Shown here: piece after piece, positions 38,259 to 47,025 of the stretch | Layout: every line of letters begins with the position of its first letter | How positions within the stretch are numbered: the stretch's first letter is position 1 | Origin: Cyclobacteriaceae bacterium | GTDB lineage: Bacteria > Bacteroidota > Bacteroidia > Cytophagales > Cyclobacteriaceae | Reading direction: 5' to 3' | Length of the DNA stretch: 64,000 nt | NCBI GenBank assembly: GCA_019638235.1 | Contig: JAHBUE010000001.1 | Location: forward strand, 854,492-918,491 | Program-made: the position numbers and the translations under genes | The notes under the pieces: generated by a model | Seen by the model: the letters and a program-made list of their open reading frames with translations, nothing else | What the model was told of the DNA's origin: nothing | Databases searched by the model: none

Positions 38259-39176
38259 TTACAGGGATGGGTCTTCTTTTACAAGGGTGATAAATATTTC
38301 GCTCATGGTTGGTATTTTTTCAACGAAGTTGTGCACTTCGGTTACGTCAACCAAATCGCGGATGAGTTGATTCGGGCTGTCGGCACCGCGAATACGAATA
38401 GTGGAGTGGTGATAATTGTCTTCAATTTTATATTGCTCCAACAGGTCGTATTTATCAGCAGGAAGTGTAAAGTTGTTTCCGATATGCTCTACCAAAAACG
38501 TGTTGGTTTTGTAGGCATCTTTTACCTGCTTCTTCGGGCCTTCTAATATTTTTTTCGATTTGTTAATCAGGGCGATATGGTCGCACAGGGCTTCAACTGT
38601 TTCCATACGGTGTGTGGAAAAAATAATGGTTGAGCCTTTCTCGCGAAGTTCCAGGATTTCGTTGGTGATGAGTTGTGCGTTAATCGGGTCAAAGCCCGAA
38701 AACGGTTCATCTAAGATAATCAACTTAGGTTCGTGCAATACCGTGCTAACAAACTGAACTTTCTGCGCCATGCCTTTGCTCAGGTCTTCTACTTTTTTGT
38801 TCCACCAGTCTTTAATCTCGAATTTGGTGAGCCATACTTTCAGCTTCTCTAACGCTTCGGCTTTAGTCATGCCCTTCAATTGGGCTAAATACAGTAGTTG
38901 CTCGCCTACTTTCAGTTTTTTGTACAGCCCGCGTTCCTCCGGGAGGTAGCCAATGGTGCCGATGTGTTTCGGGTTTAGCTTTTCATTAAAGATTGAAATT
39001 TCACCACTGTCGGAGTCGATAATCTGGTTGATGATTCGTATCAACGTGGTTTTACCGGCACCGTTAGGGCCTAAAAGTCCGTAAATACTTTTTTCGGGAA
39101 TGGAAATGGACACATCGTCAAGCGCGGTGTGTTGGGTGTAGCGTTTGGTAACGTTTTTGGCGGTTAAGGCTTCCAC
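38259..39176 (-). CDS. ABC exporter ATP-binding protein, NatA-like
   Basis: Walker A GPNGAGKTTLIR, Q loop region near GYLPEERGLY, signature LSKGMAQKVQF (a common variant of LSGGQ in this subfamily), Walker B LIILDEPFSGFDP and the switch His in STHRMET are all present. The 305-aa length includes the C-terminal extension seen in NatA/CcmA-like exporters. It precedes the permease gene by 21 bases. Confidence 0.93.
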   Translation of the reverse strand: MEALTAKNVTKRYTQHTALDDVSISIPEKSIYGLLGPNGAGKTTLIRIINQIIDSDSGEISIFNEKLNPKHIGTIGYLPEERGLYKKLKVGEQLLYLAQLKGMTKAEALEKLKVWLTKFEIKDWWNKKVEDLSKGMAQKVQFVSTVLHEPKLIILDEPFSGFDPINAQLITNEILELREKGSTIIFSTHRMETVEALCDHIALINKSKKILEGPKKQVKDAYKTNTFLVEHIGNNFTLPADKYDLLEQYKIEDNYHHSTIRIRGADSPNQLIRDLVDVTEVHNFVEKIPTMSEIFITLVKEDPSL

Positions 39177-39253
39177 AGGTCTATCTTTTTTTGACTACTC
39201 AATTAGTGCCAAAAGATAGAGAGGAATTACAAGAAGTCAGCGTGATTACAGGC

Positions 39254-40144
39254 CTATTGCTTGAAAACGATGTTGCCCATAGAAACATCAAGGTCGAAAT
39301 TAAGGGCGTTTTCCGGATTTTTTTGGTAGGCTTCGTTTGCGTAAATGCCGTTGCCCCTTTTTGTAAAGGCTTTCGGAATTTTTACGCTACACAACCACGA
39401 TTCTTTAATTTTTACAGAAACCGGGGCCTCGCTGTTTTCAGGCAGAATAATTACCAGGTTGCCTGCGCCAACACTGCCTTTAATGGTATTGCCGGTAACG
39501 GGCGTTGTGCTGAAATCGAGCATGATATTCCCAAACCCGACATCGGCCATAATGTATTTGCTCCTGGCAAGGCTTATGTTCCTTGCGCTTACTGAGCCTA
39601 AATCAACTTTCAAGGCTAATGTGTCCATCTCAACCAGGTTTTCAATCTGGTTATAATACCCGATGGTTACATCTGCACTGGCGGTGTTGATTTTTAAATT
39701 CTTTACGGATAATCCCGATAGGTCGATGTTGGCCCTCCCCAGTCCGTAGAACAACTCAAGGTCGTAAGGTTTGTTATCGGTGAGGTACATTTTCCAGAGC
39801 TTGTCGCTGGCTGGTTTTTCTGAACTGAAAACCCTGTACGATATTGACTGGCTGAAGCCCTGGTTGGCCACATCTTCCAGCGCCAGGAAAACCTCGCATA
39901 TTTCGTCTTTAATTTCTTTACGGAACTGGTGGGAGTAGGCGCCCGGCTGCTGGTTGCTGAATACATTGAGCACCTCGGGGTTATGACTGGGTTTAATGAA
40001 ACAGCTACCGCTGTTGGCCTTTATCTGAAGCTTAATGCTTTCGCAGGCGGTATTGTCTTCTACCGTAAATTGTTTCTTGATTTGGCCCAGGGCCATACCC
40101 GAAAACAATAAACAAACCCCAGCAACACCTAAAACTTTCTGCAT
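39254..40144 (-). CDS. Secreted repeat-strand protein of unknown function, 296 aa
   Basis: A signal peptide (MQKVLGVAGVCLLFSGMALGQ) precedes a protein whose second half is a series of short beta-strands with Gly/Asn/Asp turns (VKNLKINTASADVTIGYY, VDLGSVSARNISLARSKYI, IKGSVGAGNLVIILPEN). This looks like the stacked-strand domain of LiaF/DUF4097-type putative adhesins, but the assignment is only by layout. It is a single gene between the ABC exporter and dnaJ. A surface role is plausible. Confidence 0.65.
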   Translation of the reverse strand: MQKVLGVAGVCLLFSGMALGQIKKQFTVEDNTACESIKLQIKANSGSCFIKPSHNPEVLNVFSNQQPGAYSHQFRKEIKDEICEVFLALEDVANQGFSQSISYRVFSSEKPASDKLWKMYLTDNKPYDLELFYGLGRANIDLSGLSVKNLKINTASADVTIGYYNQIENLVEMDTLALKVDLGSVSARNISLARSKYIMADVGFGNIMLDFSTTPVTGNTIKGSVGAGNLVIILPENSEAPVSVKIKESWLCSVKIPKAFTKRGNGIYANEAYQKNPENALNFDLDVSMGNIVFKQ

Positions 40145-40263
40145 GTCGGATAAAACGAGCTACACCCCGCAGGGTTGCAGCATGTAAGATTATTTGAATA
40201 AAAAGATAAAAAAACCTGCTTAATCTGATTTATACGGAGCCTTTGTGGGCAGGGTTTTGAAAA

Positions 40264-41376
40264 TCAATGGAAAAATTCCTTCATTTTTTCAAAAAATCCC
40301 TTGTCGGATGTGTCCGGGTTGGGGGCAAAGTTGGGCGAATTTCGCAGGTTTTCAAGCGTGGTTTTTTCTTCAGGGCTTAACCGTTTTGGTGTCCACACAT
40401 TAACATAAATTAGTTGGTCACCGGTTTCGTAGCCGTTTATGTCTTTAATTCCTTTTCCGCGCAAGCGAAGAATTTTGCCGCTTTGTGTTCCGGGTTCTAT
40501 CTTGATTTTAACTTTTCCGTTGATAGCCGGCACTTCAACGGAAGTTCCGAGGGCGGCATCAATAAAGCTGATGTGCAAATCGTAAATCAGGTTGTTGCCA
40601 TCGCGCTTCAATACTTTGTCTTCCTGCTCTTCAATAAGAATGAGCAAATCTCCGGCAATGCCACCACCGGGTGCTTCATTTCCTTTGCCCGACATGGAGA
40701 GTTGCATACCATCGCCTACACCGGCAGGAATTTTTACTGATATAATTTCTTCTTTTGATGTTAAGCCCGAACTGTCAACTCCGGCAGGTCGCTTGTCAAT
40801 GGTTTGTCCGTTGCCATTACACTGCGGGCAGGTTGTAGTGGATACCATTTGCCCCAGCATGGTGTTTACCACTTTGCGCATCTGGCCGGTGCCCTGGCAG
40901 GTAGTGCAGGGCTTAAAGGTTACGCCCTCGGCCTGAACCAGGCGGTTTACTTTTATTTTTTTCTCGGCACCATTGGCAATTTCTTCTAACGAAAGTTTGA
41001 GTTTAATGCGCAGGTTTGAGCCTTTGCGTTGCCGTTTGCGCCCACCGCCTCCACCAAAGAAACTATCAAACGGGCTTCCGCCCCCAAAAATATCTCCAAA
41101 CTGGCTGAAGATATCTTCCATGTCCATAGTGTGGCCGCCACCAAATCCACCGTTGCCACGCGCATGACCAAAGCGGTCGTATTGTGCGCGCTTATTGGCA
41201 TCGCTCAATACTTCGTAGGCTTCGGCAGCTTCTTTAAATTTTTCTTCGGCTTCTTTGTTGCCGGGATTTTTATCAGGATGAAATTGAATGGCCACCTTGC
41301 GGTAAGCCTTTTTTATTTCTTCAGGAGTTGCTCCTTTGCTTACGCCCAATATTTCGTAATAATCTCTTTTTGCCAT
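40264..41376 (-). CDS. dnaJ: Chaperone DnaJ (Hsp40) with a reduced zinc region
   Basis: The J domain with HPDKNPGN, the Gly/Phe-rich linker ([19 protein letters not shown]) and the C-terminal beta domains are all present. The cysteine-rich region has only two CxxCxGxG motifs, CTTCQGTG and CPQCNGNG, which correspond to motifs 2 and 3 of the usual four; motifs 1 and 4 are replaced. Hence only one zinc centre (site II) can form, a form also found in other Bacteroidota as far as I know. It is nine bases downstream of grpE. Confidence 0.96.
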   Translation of the reverse strand: MAKRDYYEILGVSKGATPEEIKKAYRKVAIQFHPDKNPGNKEAEEKFKEAAEAYEVLSDANKRAQYDRFGHARGNGGFGGGHTMDMEDIFSQFGDIFGGGSPFDSFFGGGGGRKRQRKGSNLRIKLKLSLEEIANGAEKKIKVNRLVQAEGVTFKPCTTCQGTGQMRKVVNTMLGQMVSTTTCPQCNGNGQTIDKRPAGVDSSGLTSKEEIISVKIPAGVGDGMQLSMSGKGNEAPGGGIAGDLLILIEEQEDKVLKRDGNNLIYDLHISFIDAALGTSVEVPAINGKVKIKIEPGTQSGKILRLRGKGIKDINGYETGDQLIYVNVWTPKRLSPEEKTTLENLRNSPNFAPNPDTSDKGFFEKMKEFFH

Positions 41377-41385
41377 GCTATTACC

Positions 41386-41964
41386 TTATTGACCTATCAC
41401 TACTTTGGCGTAGCGAATAACTTTATCGTTCAGCACGTAGCCACGTTCAACCACGTCTATGATTTTGCCTTTCAGTTTTTCTTCAGGAGCAGGCACCTGC
41501 GTAATGGCTTCGTGTGCATCGGTATCAAAGTCGGCACCCTGTTTAATATCCATTGGTTTCACACCGCTTTGTTCCAGTGTTTTTTTGAACTTGTTATAAA
41601 TGAGCATGAAGCCTTCCATCTCTTTACTTTCAGCTCCTTTGAAGGCTTTTTCGGCACGTTCAAAATCATCCATAACAGGCAGCAACGAAACAACAAGTTG
41701 TTCATTGGCTACCTGCACCATCTCTAATTTTTCTTTGGATGTTCTCCGCCTGAAATTTTCAAACTCGGAGTAAAGCCTCAGGTATTTATCTTTCGATTCT
41801 GCCAATTCGTCCTGTAATTTCTTGATTTCTGCCTGAATGTTGGCTTCATCAGAGCCATTCAAGGTTTCAAACGACTCGGGCGAATCTTCGGGTGTTACGC
41901 CTTCAGGGCTTTCAGGCGTGGTTTCTTTCTGTAAATCCTGTTCGGTTTGCGGGTTATTTTCCAT
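41386..41964 (-). CDS. grpE: Nucleotide exchange factor GrpE
   Basis: An acidic disordered N-terminus (about 50 residues) leads into a long coiled coil (EIKKLQDELAESKDKYLRL), the YSEFENFRRRTSKEK segment and the C-terminal beta domain ending VLRYAKVVIG-like (VIRYAKVVIGQ). It releases ADP from DnaK. It is the first gene of a grpE-dnaJ operon. A cluster of TGNCA sites lies 38-79 bases upstream of its start. Confidence 0.95.
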   Translation of the reverse strand: MENNPQTEQDLQKETTPESPEGVTPEDSPESFETLNGSDEANIQAEIKKLQDELAESKDKYLRLYSEFENFRRRTSKEKLEMVQVANEQLVVSLLPVMDDFERAEKAFKGAESKEMEGFMLIYNKFKKTLEQSGVKPMDIKQGADFDTDAHEAITQVPAPEEKLKGKIIDVVERGYVLNDKVIRYAKVVIGQ

Positions 41965-42001
41965 AATAAACAGCGCTTAACATTAAGTTCAGGCTGCAAG
42001 T

Positions 42002-42043
42002 TGTCAATAATTCTGCCAATTACCGTATTGTGTCAGTCTGGCA
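42002..42043 (-). promoter_or_regulatory. Candidate heat-shock operator upstream of grpE
   Basis: Four TGNCA-type half-sites (TGTCA, TGCCA, TGTCA, TGGCA on the plus strand) sit within 42 bases. ATTCTGCC (42010) and ATTGTGTCA (42027) are identical to the two elements upstream of dnaK. Confidence 0.4.
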
Positions 42044-42096
42044 CTTTTTGGGACTTGGGACTTAGGCATTAGGGCTTGGGAACTAACACCTAATCC

Positions 42097-43089
42097 CTAA
42101 TGAAGGAGGTTTCTCCAGATAAGGTCTTTCAGTTCGGTTAATCCTTTATTTGTTATAGAAGAAATAAACGTGCAGGGCAGGTCGGCAGGTAATTCTTTTT
42201 TGATTGCCTCAGTTAGTTCATCGTCCAGCATATCGCACTTGGAAATGGCGAGTATTCTTTTTTTGTCTAACAGTTCGGGGTTGTATTTCTTCAACTCGTT
42301 CAACAGTATTTCATACTCCTTTGCGATGTCTTTTGAGTCGGCCGGGATAAGAAACAACAACAATGAGTTTCGTTCGATGTGCCTGAGAAACCGAATGCCC
42401 AACCCGCGACCTTCCGCAGCGCCTTCAATTATTCCGGGAATATCGGCCATCACAAATGATTTATCATCGCGATAGGAAACAACACCGAGATTGGGCGTGA
42501 GTGTAGTAAACGGGTAGTCGGCAATTTTTGGTTTGGCTGCCGACATAACAGAAAGCAATGTTGATTTACCCGCATTCGGAAAACCCACTAATCCGACATC
42601 GGCAAGTAATTTCAGTTCAAGAATAATCCATTCTTCTTTTCCTGGCTCACCGGGTTGCGCAAAGCTGGGCGCCTGCCGCGTGGAGGTTGCAAAAAATAAA
42701 TTTCCGCGTCCGCCCCGTCCGCCCGGTGTAAGAATATGCTCCTGGCCGTCTTCGGTAATCTCTACCCGCACTTCACCGGTTTCGGCATCGCGGGCAACGG
42801 TGCCGAGGGGCACTTCAATAATTTCATCTTTGCCTTCTGCACCCGTGCAGTTTTGCGATTCACCGGGTTTGCCTGGTTCGGCAATAATATGCTTGCGGTA
42901 TTTCAGGTGCAGCAACGTCCACAGTTGTTTGTTGCCGCGCAAAATTATATGACCGCCTCGTCCGCCATCGCCACCATCAGGCCCGCCTTTGGGCGCAAAT
43001 TTTTCGCGGTGAAAATGAAGACACCCTGCGCCACCTTTGCCGGAACGGGAGCAAAATTTTACGTGGTCGATAAAATTCGGTGACGACAA
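42097..43089 (-). CDS. obgE: GTPase Obg/CgtA
   Basis: The Gly-rich Obg fold ([34 protein letters not shown]) is followed by a G domain with G1 [12 protein letters not shown]3 DIPGIIEGA and G4 AISKCD. There is no C-terminal OCT extension, giving 330 aa. Obg assists 50S subunit maturation and links to stringent control. It starts six bases after the adk stop, and both are transcribed together. Confidence 0.96.
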   Translation of the reverse strand: MSSPNFIDHVKFCSRSGKGGAGCLHFHREKFAPKGGPDGGDGGRGGHIILRGNKQLWTLLHLKYRKHIIAEPGKPGESQNCTGAEGKDEIIEVPLGTVARDAETGEVRVEITEDGQEHILTPGGRGGRGNLFFATSTRQAPSFAQPGEPGKEEWIILELKLLADVGLVGFPNAGKSTLLSVMSAAKPKIADYPFTTLTPNLGVVSYRDDKSFVMADIPGIIEGAAEGRGLGIRFLRHIERNSLLLFLIPADSKDIAKEYEILLNELKKYNPELLDKKRILAISKCDMLDDELTEAIKKELPADLPCTFISSITNKGLTELKDLIWRNLLH

Positions 43090-43095
43090 GATTTT

Positions 43096-43677
43096 TTATT
43101 TCAATAAGTGGCTGTCGATTTCACGACACAGGTTTGTAAAGATTTGCTCAATGTCGCCAACACCTACAACGGCCGAGTATTTTCCGAGTTTTTTATAGTG
43201 TTCAGCAACCGGTACAGTTTCGGCTTTGTACACCTCAATGCGGTTTTCAATTACTTCGGGCTTGGCATCATCCGGGCGGTTTTCTTTATGTGCGCGTTCA
43301 GCTAAGCGCTTTTTTAGTTCATCTTCATTTACCATCAGCTCAACCAATGCGGTAATGCCGGTATCTTTTTTTGCCAACAGGGCATCCAATGCTTCGGCCT
43401 GGTTTACGGTGCGCGGAAACCCATCGAAAATAATTCCGGGAATGTTGCCGCTGGTTTTTATTTTATCGTCTACCATGTCAATCACCACCTGGTCGGGCAC
43501 GAGGTTTCCTTTGCTCATATATTCCTGCGCCAACTTGCCGAGCGGGGTTCCTTCTTTCAGGTGTTTGCGAAACAGGTCGCCCGTAGAAATGTGAACAAGC
43601 TGATACTTTTCAATAAGCCTGGCGCTTTGTGTGCCTTTGCCGGCACCCGGAGGGCCAAAGAGTACAAGGTTAATCAT
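43096..43677 (-). CDS. adk: Adenylate kinase
   Basis: Starting at MINLVLFGPPGAGKGTQS, the P loop, the IFDGFPRTVNQAEAL AMP-binding segment and the short LID without zinc-binding cysteines are typical. The protein is 193 aa; the 23 residues upstream of this ATG in the frame are not conserved. It interconverts ATP, ADP and AMP. It is co-transcribed with obgE and lies 98 bases from hpt. Confidence 0.96.
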   Translation of the reverse strand: MINLVLFGPPGAGKGTQSARLIEKYQLVHISTGDLFRKHLKEGTPLGKLAQEYMSKGNLVPDQVVIDMVDDKIKTSGNIPGIIFDGFPRTVNQAEALDALLAKKDTGITALVELMVNEDELKKRLAERAHKENRPDDAKPEVIENRIEVYKAETVPVAEHYKKLGKYSAVVGVGDIEQIFTNLCREIDSHLLK

Positions 43678-43775
43678 GACGGTAAGGTATAAATATAAAG
43701 TGTGCAAGATAATGACAATTGGCAAAATAACCGGAGCAATAATCATCCGGCTGTAATTTGCCCTTCTGCGGGTAA

Positions 43776-44300
43776 TTATGCCTGTTGATAAAGGTCGCGC
43801 AGGTTCCGGCCCAGGCCTTCGTAGTCAAGCCCGTAGCCCAGCACAAATTCGTTGTCAATATCAAAGCCAATGTATTTGGGTTGCACGGCATGTTCGCGTG
43901 CGGGCGCCTTGCGGATGAGTGTGGCGATTTCGACCGAGCGTGTGCCGAGGCTTCTTAGTTCTTCGGCAACCTTGCTCAAGGTAAGCCCGGTGTCCATAAT
44001 ATCTTCTACAAGAATAATGTCGTGGTTGAAAATGCTTTCGTTCAGCCCGATGAGGGTTTTTAACTGGCCGGTGCTGGCCGTGCCCTGGTAGGAAGAATGT
44101 TTAACAAACGAAACGCGGCAGTCTAACGAGATTTCGCGCAACAAATCGCTGGCGAAAATAAAGGATCCGTTGAGGACAGGCAGGAAAAGCGGAACGCGGC
44201 CGGCATAGTCGTGGTTGATTTGCGCAGCCAATTCACTCACTTTTTGCCTTATTTCGCTTTCGCTGATAAATTTTTTGAAGGTGAGGTCTTTTATTTTCAT
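43776..44300 (-). CDS. hpt: Hypoxanthine phosphoribosyltransferase
   Basis: The PRPP-binding motif IILVEDIMDTGLTLSKV, LPVLNGSFIFASDL and the purine-binding YIGFDIDNEFVLGYGLDY are diagnostic. The 174-aa length from MKIKDLTFKKF fits; the longer frame starts upstream of the promoter. It salvages hypoxanthine/guanine to IMP/GMP. Together with adk it forms a purine-nucleotide neighbourhood. Confidence 0.95.
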   Translation of the reverse strand: MKIKDLTFKKFISESEIRQKVSELAAQINHDYAGRVPLFLPVLNGSFIFASDLLREISLDCRVSFVKHSSYQGTASTGQLKTLIGLNESIFNHDIILVEDIMDTGLTLSKVAEELRSLGTRSVEIATLIRKAPAREHAVQPKYIGFDIDNEFVLGYGLDYEGLGRNLRDLYQQA

Positions 44301-44316
44301 AGCCAATGTTGGGCCG

Positions 44317-44324
44317 CAAAGATA
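44317..44324 (-). promoter_or_regulatory. Candidate -7 box of hpt promoter
   Basis: TATCTTTG (minus strand), a perfect TAnnTTTG followed by CGG, leaving a leader of about 10 bases. An imperfect -33 (ATTG) lies 17 bases upstream. Confidence 0.5.
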
Positions 44325-44410
44325 AAAAAGATTTGGACTATCAATTTTATCCGGCATGTCGGGGAGGAGCGCTAAATGGGGGCAAGGTTAGTGATGCAAT
44401 CGTTTGAGTG

Positions 44411-44875
44411 TTATTCTTTGGTTAATGTCACGCTCTTGGTTTCGTTGTTAAAATAAATTCTAAGCCTGCGGTCGTTTATTCTGAACGTAACATTTTCTCC
44501 TGATATAGCATGATTAAAGTTATCAGCCCATTTAGGTTGCCCTACGAAAGTTGTTGCATATTGAGGTATTCTGAATTGTCTTTCGCTTATGTATTCAAAT
44601 TCCCCGCTTACACTGTTAGTGGTTACTTTCCCTCCAAATAATTTTGGGTCTAACGTATCATTAAAGAACACAATTATATCAAACCCCCAGGAGTTCTCTT
44701 GATTTTTATACTCTACTGTGTTTTGGGCATAGTCTTCAAACGAAATTACTTTCCAGGTGCCGTTTAAAGTGTTAATTGAAGGGTCATCTTTAAAGCCACG
44801 GATGTCAAAATCGTTATCCGAACAACCGAATAGTCCAATCAGTAAAAACCCGGCTATTGCGGTTCTGTTTTTCAT
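44411..44875 (-). CDS. Lipoprotein of unknown function, 154 aa
   Basis: A lipobox (GLFGC, Cys18) is followed by an acidic linker and then LNGTWKVISFEDYA, the start pattern of lipocalin-like domains in Bacteroidota lipoproteins. Later strands (VTTNSVSGEFEYISERQFRI, VTFRINDRRLRIYF) fit a small beta-barrel. It is monocistronic, between hpt and the restriction-modification island. Base composition is intermediate between the core genes and the island. Confidence 0.7.
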   Translation of the reverse strand: MKNRTAIAGFLLIGLFGCSDNDFDIRGFKDDPSINTLNGTWKVISFEDYAQNTVEYKNQENSWGFDIIVFFNDTLDPKLFGGKVTTNSVSGEFEYISERQFRIPQYATTFVGQPKWADNFNHAISGENVTFRINDRRLRIYFNNETKSVTLTKE

Positions 44876-44942
44876 AGTTTTTGGTTTTTAACTACTTAGA
44901 CACACTTTTTATTGAAAAGGTTGGAATGGTGATTAACGTTTT

Positions 44943-45074
44943 TCAAGTTAGCCAAGTTGCTCCAAGTTTATCTCCTTCGGGCGTTCCTTTCTTTGCATCA
45001 AAAATTACCTCAAGCCTTTCGAGAGCTTGCTTGTAGTCCTTTTTAGTTTTTATTGGTTTTGAGTCGTTATTAGA
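44943..45074 (-). pseudogene. Relic of a HigA-type antitoxin gene
   Basis: On the minus strand a frame without start codon reads KPIKTKKDYKQALERLEV and then IFDAKKGTPEGDKL before breaking off at LGATWLT and a stop. This is the N-terminal pattern of HigA/COG5499 antitoxins (PIKTExDYxxALxRxExxFDAxxGTPEGDEL). The HTH half is missing, and no toxin gene is next to it. It marks earlier turnover at the edge of the island. Confidence 0.6.
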
Positions 45075-45091
45075 TAAAAAATAGGGTATTG

Positions 45092-45403
45092 TCAAAACCC
45101 TAATGGTTTCATGATTTCATCTAATTCTTTCCATTTTTTTTCATAACTGAATTTAGCAGCATCTTTTGCTGACATATTCAATTTCAGTACTTGATGCATT
45201 CCAAGTCTTTTTACGCGTTTTTTCAAAATCGAAAATCGTTTATTTTCTTCTGCAATCATTCCTGCATAAATCACCGTAAACCATTGTTCTACAATTATTT
45301 TATCATTTTCGTTGTAGGTGTTAGTTATACTGTCAATTAGTGCTAACACATTAGTGTCTATGTTTTTAGTTATTTGCTGATATATTAAATAAAACAAAGT
45401 CAT
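45092..45403 (-). CDS. Small island protein of unknown function, 103 aa
   Basis: The frame from MTLFYLIYQQ encodes a helical protein with a basic middle (FSILKKRVKRLGMHQVL) and a C-terminal KKWKELDEIMKPLGF. The ATG inside the frame is chosen because the upstream part overlaps the methyltransferase gene. Base composition is AT-rich like the rest of the island. It is on the methyltransferase strand, 100 bases downstream. No family can be named with confidence; an accessory role in the restriction-modification system is possible. Confidence 0.65.
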   Translation of the reverse strand: MTLFYLIYQQITKNIDTNVLALIDSITNTYNENDKIIVEQWFTVIYAGMIAEENKRFSILKKRVKRLGMHQVLKLNMSAKDAAKFSYEKKWKELDEIMKPLGF

Positions 45404-45503
45404 TATAAACTTTGTCTCGTGGATAATTTTTTGAAGTATTACATAGGTCGTTTTGCGGCTTTGCGTAGTGGTGGATTTTTTGCAGAAATGTTTAATCGAA
45501 GCA

Positions 45504-46469
45504 CTAACTTTCAACTTTGTACAAATTTTCAATCGAAGCCGTTTCCCCGCCATTACGCAAAACCGATGTTAGCAGATCGCCCCGTTCTCGGTCAAAGTTT
45601 ATTTCTGTTTTGTATTCTGTTCTTGGCTCTTCGACAAGGAATAATTCAAGTTCTTTTTTGTCGTTGAAACCACCTATTTTTTGTCTGTATGTTGCTGCAA
45701 TTTTTGGATTTTCGATTTCTGATTTTCTGTTTTTGCTGATTGTCAAAAAATCTTCTTCTTGGTCAATTCCCAAAAATCTTCTGTTTGCTAAATTAGCTGC
45801 AATTCCTGTTGTCGAGCTACCTGCAAATGGGTCTAAAATCCAAGCATTTGGTTTTGTCGAAGCCAAAATAAGTCGTGTCAAAACCGATAATGGTTTTTGT
45901 GTCGGGTGTTTACCACAAGATTTTTCCCAAGGTGCAATCGCTGGTAACTTCCAAACATCTTTCATTTGTTTGTCGCCATTGAGTTGCTTCATTAGTTCGT
46001 AGTTGAAATAATGCGGAACTTTTTCGTTTTTTCTTGCCCAAATTATTTGCTCTGTTGAATAAGTAAAGTATCTGCACGAAAAATTTGGCGGTGGATTTGT
46101 TTTTTCCCAAGTTACAATGTTGAGAATTTTAAAACCTAATTCGGTTAAGATTTGACCAACCGAAAAAATGTTGTGCATTGTTCCGCTTATCCAAATTGTG
46201 GCATCGTCTTTCATTTTATCACGAACCAACGAAAGCCATTTCCTGTTGAAGTCGTTGATAAATTCAAACCCTTCGGATTTGTCCCATTTCCCTTTGTTTA
46301 CACTTACAATTTCTCCGTTTTGGATTGATAAACCATTGTTTGATAAAAAATAGGGAGGATCAGCGAAAACCATATCAAACTTATGTTCAAATTCCGGCAG
46401 AAGTTTCATTGTATCTCCGTGAAGAAGATAAAAGTCTTTGTCGTCAGATTTGAAATAGGGTTTAAGCAT
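45504..46469 (-). CDS. Adenine-specific DNA methyltransferase, DpnA (M.DpnIIB)-like, beta class
   Basis: Motif IV DPPY lies at 37-40 and motif I FAGSSTTG at 215-222, the order of beta-class enzymes. The segments DPPYFLSNNG, VSVNKGKWDKSEGFEF, NFSCRYFTYSTEQIIWARK and GKHPTQKP closely follow what I recall of M.DpnIIB (DpnA), which methylates GATC adenine also in single-stranded DNA. A C-terminal extension of about 60 residues follows. GATC specificity is inference from resemblance. It follows the 79-aa gene by eight bases. Confidence 0.88.
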   Translation of the reverse strand: MLKPYFKSDDKDFYLLHGDTMKLLPEFEHKFDMVFADPPYFLSNNGLSIQNGEIVSVNKGKWDKSEGFEFINDFNRKWLSLVRDKMKDDATIWISGTMHNIFSVGQILTELGFKILNIVTWEKTNPPPNFSCRYFTYSTEQIIWARKNEKVPHYFNYELMKQLNGDKQMKDVWKLPAIAPWEKSCGKHPTQKPLSVLTRLILASTKPNAWILDPFAGSSTTGIAANLANRRFLGIDQEEDFLTISKNRKSEIENPKIAATYRQKIGGFNDKKELELFLVEEPRTEYKTEINFDRERGDLLTSVLRNGGETASIENLYKVES

Positions 46470-46477
46470 CGGTTTGA

Positions 46478-46717
46478 TTATTCTTCCAACATATCCGCTA
46501 AAAAATGTAACATTACAGAAAGGTCGAATTTGCCCTCTGAAAACCCATATTTTTCACATTCATCAGGTACAATCAACTCTCTGCCTTTTATTTCATTATC
46601 TTCTGAAGCTGCTCGTAATGCTTTGACTAAAATAGCAATTTTTTCACTTTGAAGAGGAATAGTAAACTCATAATTCCATTGATACTCTTTCAATGCTATT
46701 TCTTTAGAGGCATTCAT
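46478..46717 (-). CDS. Small acidic protein in front of the methyltransferase, 79 aa
   Basis: The first gene of the leftward island operon encodes an acidic protein (MNASKEIALKEYQWNYEF ... FDLSVMLHFLADMLEE) without recognised family. Two helices at the C-terminus are predicted by eye. It lies eight bases from the methyltransferase start, so the two are surely co-transcribed. It could be a regulator or an immunity-type partner; nothing in the sequence decides. Confidence 0.65.
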   Translation of the reverse strand: MNASKEIALKEYQWNYEFTIPLQSEKIAILVKALRAASEDNEIKGRELIVPDECEKYGFSEGKFDLSVMLHFLADMLEE

Positions 46718-46740
46718 TTGATTTACTTTTTATATTTTTA

Positions 46741-46777
46741 CAAAGGTATAAAAAAGACACTTATTGTGTGCTTTTTT
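46741..46777. promoter_or_regulatory. Divergent promoter/operator of the restriction-modification island
   Basis: In the 95 bases between the two divergent island operons, a minus-strand -7 box TACCTTTG (46741-46748) abuts an inverted repeat AAAAAAGACAC-ttatt-GTGTGCTTTTTT (46750-46777). The dyad is a good candidate for the controller-protein binding site. Confidence 0.5.
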
Positions 46778-46812
46778 TAGTAAAAAAAATCAAAGACTCT
46801 TTAAAATATATA

Positions 46813-47025
46813 ATGGCTGATTTATTAAAAAAATTTGGTAAAAGAATTAGAGGTATTCGAAAAAGAAGAAATTGGTCGCAAGAGCAACTTGCAAATGAAA
46901 CAGGATTTCATCGTAATTATATAGGGATGATAGAAAGAGGTGAACGCAATCCCTCATTAGTCAATATTAATATTTTTGCGGAAACTTTTGGAATGAGTAT
47001 TTCGGAATTATTAAAATTTGAATGA
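46813..47025 (+). CDS. XRE-family HTH protein, probable restriction-modification controller (C protein)
   Basis: A 70-aa single-domain Cro/C1-type HTH: GKRIRGIRKRRNWSQEQLA, then FHRNYIGMIERGERNPSLVN, the recognition-helix pattern of C proteins of type II systems. The start at MADLLKKF is chosen; a longer frame would run into the operator dyad. Its stop overlaps the next ATG by four bases. C proteins delay nuclease expression until the host DNA is methylated. Confidence 0.88.
   Translation: MADLLKKFGKRIRGIRKRRNWSQEQLANETGFHRNYIGMIERGERNPSLVNINIFAETFGMSISELLKFE

Noticed and set aside
42057..42101. ATTAGGG...CCCTAAT as terminator of obgE
   Set aside because: The arm overlaps the obgE stop codon, the loop is long and no T tract follows; the stretch is low-complexity GGGACTT/TTAGG repeats.
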